This document shows positions 48,823 to 61,546 of a DNA stretch of 64,000 nucleotides, piece after piece. Where the stretch lies: positions 1,192,001 to 1,256,000 of the forward strand of contig JAODUP010000008.1 of the NCBI GenBank assembly GCA_025642065.1. The letters are read 5' to 3'. The notes under the pieces are model-generated. The model was not told the DNA's origin. It worked only from the letters and a program-made list of their open reading frames with translations, and did not search any database. This DNA is from Paralvinella palmiformis (Eukaryota > Annelida > Polychaeta > Terebellida > Alvinellidae). The number at the start of each line of letters is the position of its first letter. The stretch's first letter is position 1. A program made the position numbers and the translations under genes.

Positions 48823-49006
48823 GGGGCGCCTCCGTGGTCTAGCGGTAGCGTGTTGGACCACAGATCACTACCACCCGTGTTCGAATCCCGGCGTGGGCAT
48901 ATCTGAAGGTTGTTTCGTCTTTGACTTCGTCTCATTACCTTTGGAGGTCGCTCGGCCCATTTAGCCTACCTTGTGGACAAAAGTGGCCGTAAAAAACATC
49001 ATCACG
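48823..49006 (+). mobile_element. tRNA-derived SINE, family I, copy 1
   Basis: Head with pol III A box (tggtctagcggtagcg) and B box (tgttcgaatccc), then a conserved body (tttggaggtcgctcggccca, agtggccgtaaaa) and an ATC-rich tail. No clear target duplication. Confidence 0.85.
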
Positions 49007-50950
49007 TTGTGTTTGTGCTGTATGCCTCAAGTTAAGCGATGGTCTGATCATGTTTTCAGTGGGTATGTACTTTTCGGATTGCTGCTTCTTCCGATAGGTG
49101 TAAACGTTTGAAGTTTTTTGTATTGGCGATCAGTGCCAGTTTGGCCAACAGTTGGCACGAAACCACGTTTTCACTGCCTCGTTTCAACTGAATAACAATA
49201 TCATTAACGGAACACCGGTATTTACATTCAGCTATAAAGAACAACATAATACATGTAAATGATAAGACCCAACTTCACAGTTGAATGCAAAGAAACCTAT
49301 ACAAAAACCCGAAAAGAAATACAAATAATTGCGGCACGATTAACAGCTCGGGGTAAGTTACGTGCTGCCTCCAGATAGGAGAGACCGATACCGGGGTGTC
49401 GGTGGGTGGCATAATTCGCCTTGGGTAGGTGGCCTACGCCGAGTACAGAACTAATATATATATCTGTGAGGACGACCCGAATCGGTCAGCTTGCGCCAAA
49501 GTACACGGTCCGGTATCGGCGTTCTCGTTATAATCCACTTGCAGCGCGAACTCTTTTCCTGGCCGATCTGTATGAAGTGGAAGAGACAGCCCTTCAGTTC
49601 TACCGGTAGGGTGAGGGCTTGGAGCCAAGAACTGGCTCTCCATACTCTTTGGGTGGCCTAAATAGTCACTAAAGAGTGGCAATGTGGCTCTCTTGAGCAG
49701 TTCGTAGAGGAAGCGCGAAATTCCAAGGTTAAACATGTTGACTTTCTTGTTCGTATGGCAAGTTCATTGTCTCCAAGTTGTGTTTCTAATCCTAGTATTA
49801 CCGATGTTTCCTTTGGAAGTCACATCTCGGCGATTTGTTCACCCCATTACCGGCAACAAGGAGAAACAAATCACTCACTGACTCTCTAGACTTGGTGTCT
49901 CTTTATAGCAGAATTCGCCAACTCCAGGTCACCAGCCAACTAATGGGCCATCGTGGTATTGCATATACCCGGTCCGTTAGTCTATGATCTGTGTGAATTG
50001 TACACATATTCATACAATTCACTTAATACGGCCAGTTTAACGCAGCACGATGTACACGAGACTTTGACTGTGACTATTGCCACAGCTAATACTTGTATGT
50101 AAGTACGATATATTCATATATTTTAAAGATTTTAATGTCAAACTATCCTTGCTGTTCTACCGTGTGTCGTTGGTTGCTAAACTAGATGTACTACTAAACG
50201 GTTGAAAATGTTTAGCTGTAATCGTTGCTAGTCAATGGTTAGTTATTTTCTTTCGGAATAATACGATCGTACCTGGCCATGTTTTGGAGAGTTTGTTTTA
50301 TCACATCGGTTTTGCAAATCGCAAGTCAGGGAGTCCAGTTTACGACAGTTTCTTATTCCTCGGATGTAGTTTGAAGCCCAGACTATACATAGGGACCACT
50401 GTTATGACGTTTTAATTTAGACTATTGATAGGTGCACCTCGATCCAAAGTGAACAGAATAGATAGATGTCTCAGTAAAGGTTAGGACGAAACATCGCCAG
50501 TCCTTGACAATATTCGGATAAGTCGAAACTACTTAAAATAATTTGATATTTTCACTTAACTGATATTGTTAAGCACTGATGATATTACTGACTCATTTTT
50601 TGTTGCGGGTTGTTTACCCGAGGAATGGCCCCTGGATCATATGTCCCCCGTGCGACTAGTACCGAGGCTAAATAAGCCAACTGATGATATGATACTACGT
50701 GGATACTTTGATTCCTCGTATATGAGAATCCTGACCGTTGCTAGCAATCAGGAGCCATATTAAGCGGCCCCGTAAACAGCAACATATACCATTTATTTTC
50801 ATATATTCATTTTAGGTAGTAGTGTCTCATACATGAAATGTGTAATCTAAATTTGAGGAGTGATAGTTATTAATAAAATTAATAATTACTCTCATTGTTT
50901 TAAATATGCGCAGGATATTTGCTGGTCATCTTCTCTGGTGTACCTAAATT
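49007..50950. other. Spacer upstream of the NEK-like gene
   Basis: No gene recognised. A minus-strand frame at 49434-49736 has no known domain. A good donor consensus (ccg|gtaagt) at about 48451, just before this stretch, could end a noncoding 5' exon, but nothing links it to the kinase. Confidence 0.4.
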
Positions 50951-53412
50951 ATGGCTCAGTCATATCCAAAGATAATGGGCTACAGAATTAAGGACGAACT
51001 CGGTAATGGCTCATTTGGTTACTGTTTTGTAGCACAGAGGGAAGCCGATAATGAGGTAGGCCTATAATTATTATGTTAACATCTTGTTTAACTGGTCAAG
51101 ATTAAATTAACCTTAACGATATATTAAAACAAATTGAATACCGATCATTAACTATAGTATTAATTGAGAAATTATAGCTTATCGATTTGGTACGTAGAAC
51201 TGGTGATGTTAAATGACCTTTCTGTGGTAATGTGTAATTAAATTGATTCAGTCGCCTGATCATTCAAGCCTTTCATATCTGGAGCAGATCTTGTCGTCTT
51301 TCAGATTCTAGCACTCAAACAATTTCGCCGGGAACACTTGGATTCGGACTGCGTAGCTAAAGAGATGGACCTATTGATGGGCTTGAACCATACAAACATT
51401 GTCAAATATTACGGCCACGCATTCGATTCAAATAACATGTTGTGCCTTCTTATGGAATACTGTCAAGGGGGCGACCTGAACAAATACATCGAGAGAAAGT
51501 TCAAAGACGGGTCAGTATACCAGCTTCTATTTTATTATCAATGTCAAAACATTTGACCAAACTTTTACACCTATCAGTATAATGCTCTCCTGTATATCCT
51601 GAAATCTAGGAGAGGAAGGAACTTCATTCCGCATACCTGTCTTATTAACTGGATGTTGCTTGCTATATTTTTATATTTGTTAAATTACTAATATAATTCT
51701 TAAGCTTTAATAATGATTACATTATAAGCTCTTTTCAAGCTAAGTGATTTTCTGTTATTTATGATGTGTATCAACTGTTTACCTTTTAATTTTGTTCAAA
51801 TCAAATACTCATCGCATGGTGATGTGGCGTACGAGGGCAGAAGTATGCTATACAGCAACAGGCTCGGAACTGTTGTTCTCCGTATTTGGGTTTTAGGTCA
51901 TTCATCACGGAAGAATTCATTTGGAAAGCTTTTCATCAGCTTGTCTTGGCCCTGAGGGAATGTCACAGCAGAAACCGTTTCGGTCGGATTATACTGCACA
52001 GGGACCTGAAGCCGGCTAACGTATTCTTTGACAAAGACATGAACGTGAAACTTGGAGACTTCGGCTCGTCCCGCATGCTTCCATTTAACCGAGACACTAC
52101 CGCTACTTTCGCTGGCACCCTGTTTTACATGTCGCCTGTAAGTTTCTGCTGAAATAACGTGTAATTCGTTGGCCATGACCAATCGGCTCACCGAACAAAA
52201 GTGGTAGTTTCTTTGATTTAATGAGGGCACCTCCGTGGTCAAGCGGTAGCGTGCTGGACCACAGATCACTACCACCCGTGTTCGAATCCCGGCGTGGGCA
52301 TACCTGAAGGTTGTTTCGTCTTTCGCTTCGTCTCATTACCTTTGGAGGTCGCTCGGCCCATTTAGCCTACTTTGTGCACAAAAGTGGCCGTAAAACATCA
52401 ATCATCATCATCATCTTTGATTTAATGTTCGATTTCCGGTTTAGATTTGGTACACTGTAGTTTCCCGTAGGATGGAAAGGCGATTAAAGCGGGCCGACAT
52501 TACGTGACCTTATTGCGTCGATGCGTCGTTAAGCTTTTTACTCACTCACTCACTCACTCACTCACTCGTTCATTTATTGAACAAAAGTGGCCGCAAACCG
52601 TCAAGATGAACGTAATTTATATATGCGGTGTAATCTTACCAACGAGTAAACACTATACAGGGTTCTTGGAGCGTTATAGCAAAATTCAAAGGGTGTTCTA
52701 CGATATTGTTAATCCAGTTTCATGTCTGCTATGCGGATTGCGAATGGGCACTGAAACACACGCAGCATTGTGCCAAATTTGTGCTTAAAATTATGTCTGA
52801 ACCTTTTCCCATTCAGGAACAAATGTCTTATGCTCCCTATGACGAGAAGTGCGATATTTGGTCGCTTGGTTGCACTGTTCATGAAATGTGTGTCCGTAAG
52901 CCTACCTTTTTTGGTTTAACTGATGTGGATGTTGCTGCCAAGATCAGGAATGCGAACTACCCGACATTGCCCGATAAATACTCGATCGATCTCCGACGCG
53001 CAATCTCGAGTATGTTACAGTTATTGGTAAGCATTAATTTAGTGCGTTATTGAAAATAAGGGTGCTTGCGAGTTCGGTGCGGACTTGAATCTGCTTAACA
53101 CAGGTCAGTTGTCTTCTAATAAGTTGAGGTACTTGGACCCCTTTCTTGTCAGAAAAGACAACTGCTGCTTCTTTATAAGTTTATTTTTCTATATAGATAA
53201 CGCATATCGTGATTACCAATGTATGTATACGCGGGTGCGCGCGCGTGTGTACACGGCCACACCCGTTACTCATCGAGTGTTGAAACTCGATCCACTTGGC
53301 GAATTCTGGTATTTTCTTCAATTCTAATTTTCAGCCAAACGACCGTTGTAGTATTGAGCAGCTAGCAGCATGTCCCTTGATGCAGCGTAATATTTCACGT
53401 GAGAAGATGTGA
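50951..53412 (+). CDS. NEK2-like protein kinase, catalytic domain only
   Basis: Exons 50951-51055, 51305-51510, 51897-52137, 52817-53026, 53335-53412; 279 residues. The kinase begins at residue about 10 with the glycine loop GNGSFG. The VAIK-type lysine is K40 (LALKQF), HRDLKPANVF holds D140, and DFG is D158 followed by Ser. YMSPEQMSY and DIWSLGC match NEK2-type kinases, as does the insertion before HRD. All catalytic residues are present, so it should be active. NEK2 has a C-terminal coiled coil and PP1-docking region. Here the stop comes soon after the kinase lobe (NISREKM), with AATAAA at 53646-53651. It is either a short NEK paralogue or a lineage-specific truncation. A SINE lies in intron 3. 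Confidence 0.88.
52224..52415 (+). mobile_element. SINE family I, copy 2, in the kinase intron
   Basis: 192 bases with a perfect 12-bp target duplication TTTGATTTAATG (52212-52223, 52416-52427), A and B boxes and a (ATC)n tail. A recent insertion by the intact duplication. Confidence 0.92.
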
Positions 53413-53645
53413 AAGGAAATGGCAGCTTAACTTGAGATGGTCCCTTAATCTGAGAACCATTCACTACGCCATGACTTGAGGGAGGATTGCGTTCTGTTTT
53501 ACTTTCATGTATTCCCGTTTCATAATTAACATGTTCATTAACGTATTTGTTTGTATTTATTGTTATACAACGAAGAGTTTGCAATATTCAATTGTTCTTA
53601 GGTGTTTTCACACATTAGCTTGAATGTTTGATTTAACATAACTGT

Positions 53646-53651
53646 AATAAA
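53646..53651 (+). terminator. Candidate polyA signal of the NEK-like gene
   Basis: AATAAA 234 bases after the stop codon. Confidence 0.45.
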
Positions 53652-54106
53652 CTAGCATCAAACAAAACCACTAATCTCGGTTCACCATTGTTTTTAATCA
53701 GAAAGCTAACCTTTCAAAGATCACGTTGTTCAGTTGTGTGCGACTAATCAGATGGAAAGTGGATGTTTAGACAATAATTGCTTCAGTTGTCAGCAATAAC
53801 TCATCGGTAAGTTTTCACTTCTGGTCCTTGTGCGATTCTGGAAGGTCGTAAAATAATGTGCGATGACCATTTCATCGGGATCAAGAAATCGCCCAATGGG
53901 ATATTTACTCATTGCTTGTTGTTTTGTATATCCGACACAAGTGTCTCCCCTGGCTGTGAAAATATCCGCTTAAAACATGGCACTTATCGGCTATTTTTTA
54001 ACAATCTCGTTCGGCATATTCTCCGATTCGAATTGATCACCGACGTTCTTGTGCATCCATTTTGGCTCCTATACTCTAATAAAGGTCTGGTTAGTTAAAC
54101 CATCTT

Positions 54107-54177
54107 AAGGCGCCTTAGAGTAACTTTCTTACGGGTTATATAGGGCACTATATAAATGTTGTATATTATTATTACAG
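54107..54177 (+). mobile_element. LINE/SINE 3' tail fragment
   Basis: aggcgcctt..., gggcactatataaatgttg and TATTATTATT repeat the tail pattern of the L2-like LINEs and SINE family II. It abuts the truncated left side of foldback copy A2. Confidence 0.55.
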
Positions 54178-54670
54178 TCAAGGCTGGTTAGAAGTAGGTT
54201 GTTGGGAATTATCACAATTAATCTTCAGAAGTTCAAGAATTGTTTTGATATCCTGGTTCCTGTCTGAACAAATGGTGTGCAGTTTTTCCTGGAAGTTGTC
54301 TGTGTTCCATCTTGTATCATCTTCTGAGGCTGGTTGGTGGGTCGCCACGACGATAATGGGCCAAGGCAGTTGCGACCAGGGCTTGATCTTTGCGCAGGCT
54401 GACAATGACTCTCCATCTATTGGAATGGGCACGACCAACAAGCTTCATGAAAGCATTGGGGTGCCTCCGTGGTCTAGTTGGTAACGCGTTGGACCAGAGA
54501 TCGCTACCACCTGAGTTTGAATCTCGGCGTGGGCATATCTGAAGATTATTTCATCTTAGACTTCGCTTCATTACCTTTGGATGTCGCTCGGCCCATTTAG
54601 CCTACCATGTGCATAAAAGTGGCCGTAAACATCAATCATCATCATCACCACCCTTACACCCTTATATATA

Positions 54671-54705
<35 letters not shown>

Positions 54706-55328
54706 CCATTACATGATATTTATATGTTCGAGATAATCTCGTAATCTATATTTCTATGCATACACATGTATTTTTCCATGGTATTAAACTGGACATGCAA
54801 CATGGTTGGAACATTCCCACCCGACGGCTGTCTTCCGCGCATACTTCTTGACATACATATATATCATCCTAGCTGTCCACCCTTCTGACTCTTGATGACC
54901 TCCATAATACTAGTAATAATAGTTGTAGTTCTGGTAATGTTTAGATCTGGTAATATTGCTGTGAGATAATACTTGGCTTCCTTCTAAACAAACGACTATA
55001 GTGGATTCCCTTTGAAAGTATGTATCTTCCAATGATACCAAGCAGATTAACAAGTATGAGGTTTAATTTGTTTACAAGTTACAAATACTTTTATTTAACG
55101 TCAGTGTTTAAAACAGATTTAACGTTAGCCAGATCTCCCTCATCTCGATAGACCCCGACTGTGAATTGCAATTAAACTAACTTAACATTTATCAAGCATT
55201 ACATTCAATTTATTATACATAAATGAACAAGAATAAATTCATTTCAATGAAATTATATTTAAATTTAAAAAAGTATTTTGCTAATTAAAGCTCTTCATTT
55301 ATTTAATGTAACTACAAAATTGGTAATT

Positions 55329-55365
<37 letters not shown>

Positions 55366-55441
55366 TTCATGTGAGGGGATTTTGTCTTGAGGGAACGATG
55401 TCATGAGGAGATATTTTCCATGGGGATTATATCCTGGATTC
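54177..55441. mobile_element. Foldback element A, second copy, truncated and invaded
   Basis: Matches the interior of 43585-44348 piecewise: aattgttttgata.cctggttcctgt, ctttgcgcaggctg.caatg, gttgtagtt.cggtaatgtttagatc-type stretches, accaagcagattaacaa. The right end 55371-55438 has unit arrays (gtgaggggattttgtc, ggggattatatcc) in the expected reverse orientation. The left array is lost. A SINE and further sequence occupy 54459-54895. Confidence 0.7.
54459..54650 (+). mobile_element. SINE family I, copy 3 (subtype B)
   Basis: Carries the variants tagttggta, gagtttgaatctcggcg and gaagattatttcatcttaga. These are shared with the inverted copy at 56070-56255 and not with the other four copies. 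Confidence 0.85.
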
Positions 55442-56017
55442 TACGAACGTATCTCACTTCAGTAAAGAATGAGGATTATATGTGAAACTTAAGAATACCC
55501 TATAAAGTCATTACATAATTCTTTTGGTAAATTGCCAATAACAATTGATCTTTTGTTGTTTTTCTAGGCAGCTTGCTCGCTTCACATATATGTGTAATTT
55601 CTTTTCCGACCATTAAGTGGTTAATAAAGTATACTAGTTCTATTATTGGCTACTTTTTAGAAAGCTTGTATAGATCTGTTTCAAATTCTGTTTTTTATTG
55701 TTAAAGCTGATAAATAAACTGTAATGATTTTCATGAACATGTAAACTCGTTATTTATAATTGTGTACATGTTGTAGGGTGCAAAGAGTATTACCATCGCC
55801 AGTCCTTGAGTGTGTGGGGGTGGCGTGTTTTGTGGTTCAATCAGTATTAGTTAATCATCTTTCATTCAATCAGGTGTATTTATTCAATTCGTTTATCAAA
55901 CCAGACATTTCATAGCAAGAATTATATCCAGTTTAATACCATGGAAAAATACATGTGTATGCATAGAAATATAGATTACGAGAATATTTCCAACATATAA
56001 ATATCATGTAATGGTCA

Positions 56018-56055
<38 letters not shown>

Positions 56056-56255
56056 TATATATAAGATGATGATGATTGGTGTTTTACGGCCACTTTTGTG
56101 CACATGATAGGCTAATTGGGCCGAGTGACCTCCAAAGATAATATAGCGAAGTCTAAGATGAAACAATCTTCAGATATGCCCACGCCGAGATTCGAACTCG
56201 GGTGGTAGTGATCTGTGGTCGATGCGCTACCAATTAGACCACGGAGGCGCCCTAA
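54702..56255. repeat. Large inverted duplication, SINE plus flank
   Basis: 54702-54795 and 55930-56015 are reverse complements with few differences (ccatggaaaaatacatgtgt, gcatagaaatatagattacg). Each arm continues outward through a (TA)/(CA) microsatellite into a subtype B SINE, in opposite orientations (54459-54650 +, 56070-56255 -). Arms are about 330 bases around a 1.1 kb spacer. Confidence 0.85.
56070..56255 (-). mobile_element. SINE family I, copy 4 (subtype B, inverted)
   Basis: Reverse complement shows A box (tggtctaattggtagcgc), B box (gagttcgaatctc) and the body to ggccgtaaaac, with an ATC tail. Confidence 0.88.
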
Positions 56256-56259
56256 ATAT

Positions 56260-57720
56260 AATTAAGGAGGATTAAGATTTCAAACAGTTGGTAGTGATGA
56301 AAAACAAAATTGCACTTGCCTTCAGCACCTGTTATAGCCCCATATTATAAAAGCCTTTATCAGATTTTTAGGGGATTCTAATTCGGACCTCTATCTTTAA
56401 ACATTTGTGTAGCATCCACTATTTTCTGAGAGTCTACATTTGGGTTCCCTGGATCACGGTTTACTACCCGCCCCAATCATTATCATAACGTTGACTACCA
56501 AATCTCCTACCATATATTATCAACACCAGAATTGCAATATATAATTCTATCTGGATTCTATGACAATTGATTTATAAAAAATGCACTCAATTATGAATGA
56601 ATAGCATAATACATTTATGTGCGAAAAATTGCATCGTTCCTGGAAAGCATCACTGTCAACAATGATGTTTTAGCACGGGGTGAAGATCTCTAGTAAATAT
56701 TTCTGTATATGATCATGTCCATAAAGGATCCATTGATCCTTTCTGGTATATTATTAAATACATAATTTTTTTTAACCTAGACAGTTCATGAATGAAGAAG
56801 AGAAAATAGCCTGATGCGGAATTTAAAGCCTATACTATTCAATGTGCAGCGCCGGCCACTCCAAAGAGACGACCCCCAAAGTTCACTTTACGTGATCACG
56901 TGATATTTAAATAAAGTTCATATGCAAATCAAAATTGCAACCGAAATTAGTATTATAAAATGAAGACCCCACTTGTTCGAATAAACAGTCTTTACTAATA
57001 TGCTATGGTGTAGCATACGTCAGCATAAATTGGTACATGTTCGGTTGACTTTATACAATAATACTTTGACATTTGTTGATCATGATCATATGTATCTTAA
57101 ATCGGTTTTAGTGTTTGTTAATTTTATATTTACTAAATATAAAATAATAGTTAGCATTTAAATTAATATTTTATATTCTAAAATGTATATAGCGGTTCAA
57201 GTCTACTACACAAAATCAAAACTAGCAATAACGTTGTATTAAAACGATAGATTTTGATTGGCCTTAATTGACTTACAGATTACAGCTGCATATTGTTTCC
57301 AGCTCTCGGGTAATATATTGCTCCCTTCTAACTCTAGACTCTAATGTGACTACGAGGCGAGACACAGTATTTAAAACCAAAACAAAATTAAACGTGCCGA
57401 AATTCTGTCGAATAATTGGTTATATTAAAGCACTGAAGTGTATAATTTAATTAACCAAGATCATAGTTATGACAAAGAGATTGAGGTGAATCGTGGTTTT
57501 ATACACCCCTGCTGCTATTCAAAAGCGAATAAAAACCCAGTCAACGCGTAACCAGCCACCATTTTTTTTTTAAATTGTGAAATGTACAATTCTGAAAATA
57601 CCATAATCCGCTATTTTATAGACACATCGACGTATAAACTATTTTAATTGATTGTCATAGTATCTTTGGTTAAGCCTTAAATTATAAAATTTACTGTACA
57701 CTCTTTATAGCTCCTAAACG
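56260..57720. other. AT-rich tract without a recognised gene
   Basis: No frames with domains and no clear repeats. The ATG-containing frame at 57268-57450 has no resemblance I can name. Confidence 0.45.
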
Positions 57721-57721
57721 A

Positions 57722-58030
57722 AAAGGAGGAGCCGTGATAGCGCAAGGAGCTCCTGCCTAGCGGTTAAGGACTCGGCACTTGGTGTCAAGGGTCACAGGTT
57801 CGATCTCAGCAAGAGGTCGAAACTTTTCCACGGATCAATTTTTCACGGCTCACAACATCGTGGGTGGCTGACGACGTTAAATGGCCCTGCCGTCTCCACT
57901 GAATTAATAAGAATAAAGGGAGACGTTAAAGACCCCCTAATGACGTAAAACACTCTGGCAGTTATAAACAACCATATGTTGTAGTGGCCGATTGCCATGA
58001 GTGTACACATCAGTCTATGTATCTTGACAA
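57722..58030 (+). mobile_element. SINE-like element, family III
   Basis: Contains gcctagcggttaaggactcg (A-box-like) and acaggttcgatctc (B box) at a tRNA-like spacing. A body with gacgttaaatggccctgccg follows, ending near an AATAAA. Single copy in the window, so the limits are approximate. Confidence 0.45.
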
Positions 58031-58220
58031 TAAACCGTTCTGTTGCACCGTTCTAAGATGACCATTGTGATTTTGTGTATGTGCACCTAAACATAACACC
58101 AGTGACCACCCTCGGGGTGTTTCGGCTCCATCTTTCCGTTCCGACCCCCCTGTGAGTGGTGCGCGAGGGGCTATTCTCAACCACTCCAACATAGAGGCTG
58201 TGCTGAATTAAAAAAAAGCA

Positions 58221-58525
58221 AACCGCAGTTAGTTAGAGCGTAGGACTCGCAGCTGAAGGGTCGTGGGTTCGAGGCTCCGGAGCTGCAATGCTGTCATATG
58301 GCGACTGGTTTCACTCATCCGTAACAAATAAGAACCTGGCAGGACGTGATGGCCATGTGTTTGAGTAATAATTTTCGCCTTTAATGGAGTTGTGATGTAA
58401 AGTCGGATTGGAACATGTCTGAGTCAGGAATAATAATACGGTAAAGCGCCATAGAGCAGCTATATAGCTGAATAGGGCGATATATAAATGTCAAATATTA
58501 GTATATTATTATTATTATGCGTGTT
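58221..58525 (+). mobile_element. SINE family II, copy 2
   Basis: Same head (cagttagttagagcg, gtgggttcgaggc) and body (ggcaggacgtgatggccatg) as 6640-6915. The tail ggtaaagcgccatagagcag...atatataaatgtc ends in (ATT)n. Confidence 0.75.
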
Positions 58526-58784
58526 CAAAATGAGAACACATAACCCGCTGCGAAGGTAGCCAAACTTTATTATAAAGCATAATTAAAACCCAACAATTAC
58601 ACCATATCACCTACGTGTGTACCTGGGTGTTTGTATAAACCGTGCATGTAATGGTATATGTGTGTATTGTATTATGTTTAAGTAATTTCTAACGCTTTGT
58701 GGTTACAGACAATCAATGTATGTAAATGTTACTAATTATATATTTCGTATATCCAAGATTTTGCCCATAACTGTCCTCTTCTCT

Positions 58785-58789
58785 CCTCC

Positions 58790-58851
<62 letters not shown>

Positions 58852-58875
58852 TCTTTATAAGATTTATGACTCTCG

Positions 58876-58919
<44 letters not shown>

Positions 58920-58930
58920 CATATATATAA
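58785..58930. repeat. (CT)n(TA)n microsatellites, two in tandem
   Basis: CT runs followed by TA runs at 58785-58848 and 58877-58929, separated by a short unique stretch. Confidence 0.95.
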
Positions 58931-59219
58931 AGTTACTTTATAATGTATATAAATGTTACCAATTATATATTAGTGTGCAGACTAAAAATTATATTATCCA
59001 CCCATATCAATGGTGAGTTTGTTATGTCAAAACGGTATCCGGACATTTAGCCAACGGACATTTAGCCAATATTTGCAGGGATGACATTTAGCCAACATTC
59101 ATTTTTTTTAATCTTACATATACATGTATATTGTTATATTTTTGAGTTTGTGTATGCTCTGTGAATATTATGTGTTGTTTATAGATGTTGCAAATATAGG
59201 TCTATCTTTAAATAAGATG

Positions 59220-61140
59220 TTAGCAACATAATAAAGTATTACATAAAAGTCAAACTGTCCTCCCAAATAATATCAACTCAGATAAAGATATGGCCCATTG
59301 TTTTAATAACTTCTTCTGTCAAAAAATATTAAATATACATAGTGGGTTCCAGTCCAGCACCTTATCACAGGGTAAGCCATTGGTAGAAGAGTCCTGCATA
59401 TCCATGATGGATACATTTGAGCCTTTTACAGAGACTGATATCAGACAGTTACTGAAAAAGTCATCTAATGCTTTCTGTGCAGTTGACCCTATGCCTACAT
59501 GGCTTGTGAAAGGTTGTCTGGATGTTCTGGTAAACCCAATTACAAATATAGTTAATAAATCATTATCTCTGGGTGTTTTCCCAAGATCCATGAAAGCTGC
59601 CCTTGTAAAACCATTAATAAAAAACCACACTATGGACTGTAATATTCTAAACAATTACAGACCTGTTTCAAATCTTACATTTTTATCTAAAGTTATAGAA
59701 AAGGCAGTTGCTTTCCATCTAAACAAATATTTAATCAATAATAACCTTAATGAATCACTACAGTCTGCCTATAAAAGTGGTCACAGCACTGAAACAGCCT
59801 TGGTTCGAGTGAAAAATGAAAATTATGATGTCAATTGATCAAGGTAAGCCAGTAATACTTGTTCTTCTGGACCTGTCTGCTGCATTTGATATAGTTGACC
59901 ATAATGTACTTTCCTCTAGGTTAAAATACATGTTTGGTCTGTCAGGTAGAGTACTTGAATGGTTTAGATCCTATCTGGAACAACGCTCCCAGAGAGTGTC
60001 TGTTCATGGTATTTTATCTGACATTCGGTTTTTGTTATCTGGTGTACCACAGGGTTCAGTTCTTGGTCCTCTGGTTTTCACAATGTATACCCGTCCTCTT
60101 GGGATCATTGCGCAGCGATATGGGATTAAATATCACTTGTATGCTGATGACACACAGCTGTATATATCACTGGATCCTGACAATGAGTTAAATTTCTCCT
60201 CTTCCTTGAAGAATTTAGAACATTGTATTGCCGATATTCGGCTATGGATGACTCAAAATCTTCTAAAACTAAATGATAATAAAACAAATATTTTATATTT
60301 GGCATCACCACATTGTGTTAAATCCCTAAAGACACCAGCATTACAGATGGGTGCATCTTCGATTACCCCTAATGGGTCAGTAAAAAATCTAGGAGTTATT
60401 TTTGACCAATGTATTAACATGCATGAACATGTCACATCAGTATGCCGAGCTGCCTACTACCATCTTAAGAACATCCACTGTTTAAAAGCATTCTTGACAC
60501 AAGAATCACTTTTAACTGTAGTTCATGCCTTTGTTACATCTCGTATAGACTATTGTAACTCCCTGTTATATGGCATATCTGATTATAACATTAGTCGCCC
60601 TCAGTGAATTAAGAATAGTGCAGCTCGCATTGTAACAAATACTAGAAAATATGATCATATCACCCCAATTCTTCAAAAACTACATTGGCTACCTGTTAGA
60701 CAGTGTATCCATTTTAAGATTCTGTTAATAACTTATAAATCTATTAATGATATGCCGCCAGAATACCTGTGTGAACTGGTTTCCATTAGAAAGTCATCCC
60801 GAAAACTCAGGTCATCCAGTCAGATACTATTGCAGGTGCCAGTGTCTCGGCTCAAGTCATATGGTGATTGTGCATTTAGTGTTGTAGCCCAAACTTTGTG
60901 GAATAGGTTGCCGGCAAATATTAGAAATGTGTCGTCTCTTGGAAATTTTAAGTCTCTTCTAAAAACACACAGGTCGCTTTCACAGATAAATAATTATTAT
61001 CTTTTAAATCATTACATGGTTTTTACAGACATTATTTGGGGTATTATTATATTACATATTATTTGTACAGCGCCTTTGAATGGCTCCTGCTAGTAAGAGC
61101 GCTTTATTAAATATACATTATTATTATTATTATTATAATT
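59220..61140 (+). mobile_element. L2/CR1-like LINE, 5'-truncated, nearly intact RT
   Basis: Reverse transcriptase from MAHCFNNFF (59290) through NNYRPVSNLTFLSKVIE, LVLLDLSAAFDIVDHNVL, LSGVPQGSVLGPLVF and YHLYADDTQLY to the C-terminal LHWLPVRQCIHFKI part, ending at about 61093. Two lesions only: a one-base insertion in an A run near 59818, and a TGA at 60605 before IKNSAARIV. No endonuclease, so it is truncated at the 5' side. The tail tgtacagcgcctttgaatgg...gagcgctttatt ends in (ATT)n. Confidence 0.9.
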
Positions 61141-61546
61141 ATTGCTGATCTTTGTACAATTTGTATATTTATATTAATGTATACTGTTTTCTCCGTTATT
61201 ATACATAAATATAAATAATGATATGCAAAGTACAATATGTCAGGGTTGGGTGGTGTTTTACACAGACGTTATTAACACCGTTAATTAACGGTTATTAACG
61301 TCATGTAAAAAATGTTTTTACCGTTTTTTACACTGAAATACACTATAAAATAGTAAAATGATAACAATATAACAACATCTACTACAACATGATTGTAATA
61401 CATACAATATCTAATACAGTAATTGAGTTAATAGACTAATACACATTATAATAACCCAATATCCAGTTTAGTTGACCCCTTCACTAACTACTTAACTATA
61501 TCTGGTATGTGGGTTATTACTACTTGTATAAACGGTAGATAATCTG

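Noticed and set aside
48823..48900. tRNA gene (A and B boxes, GTTCGAATCCC)
   Set aside because: The same head occurs six times with a common non-tRNA body, ATC tail and target duplications; these are SINEs.
49434..49736. 100-codon minus-strand frame
   Set aside because: No known motif and no splice or promoter context; could be an unrecognised repeat.
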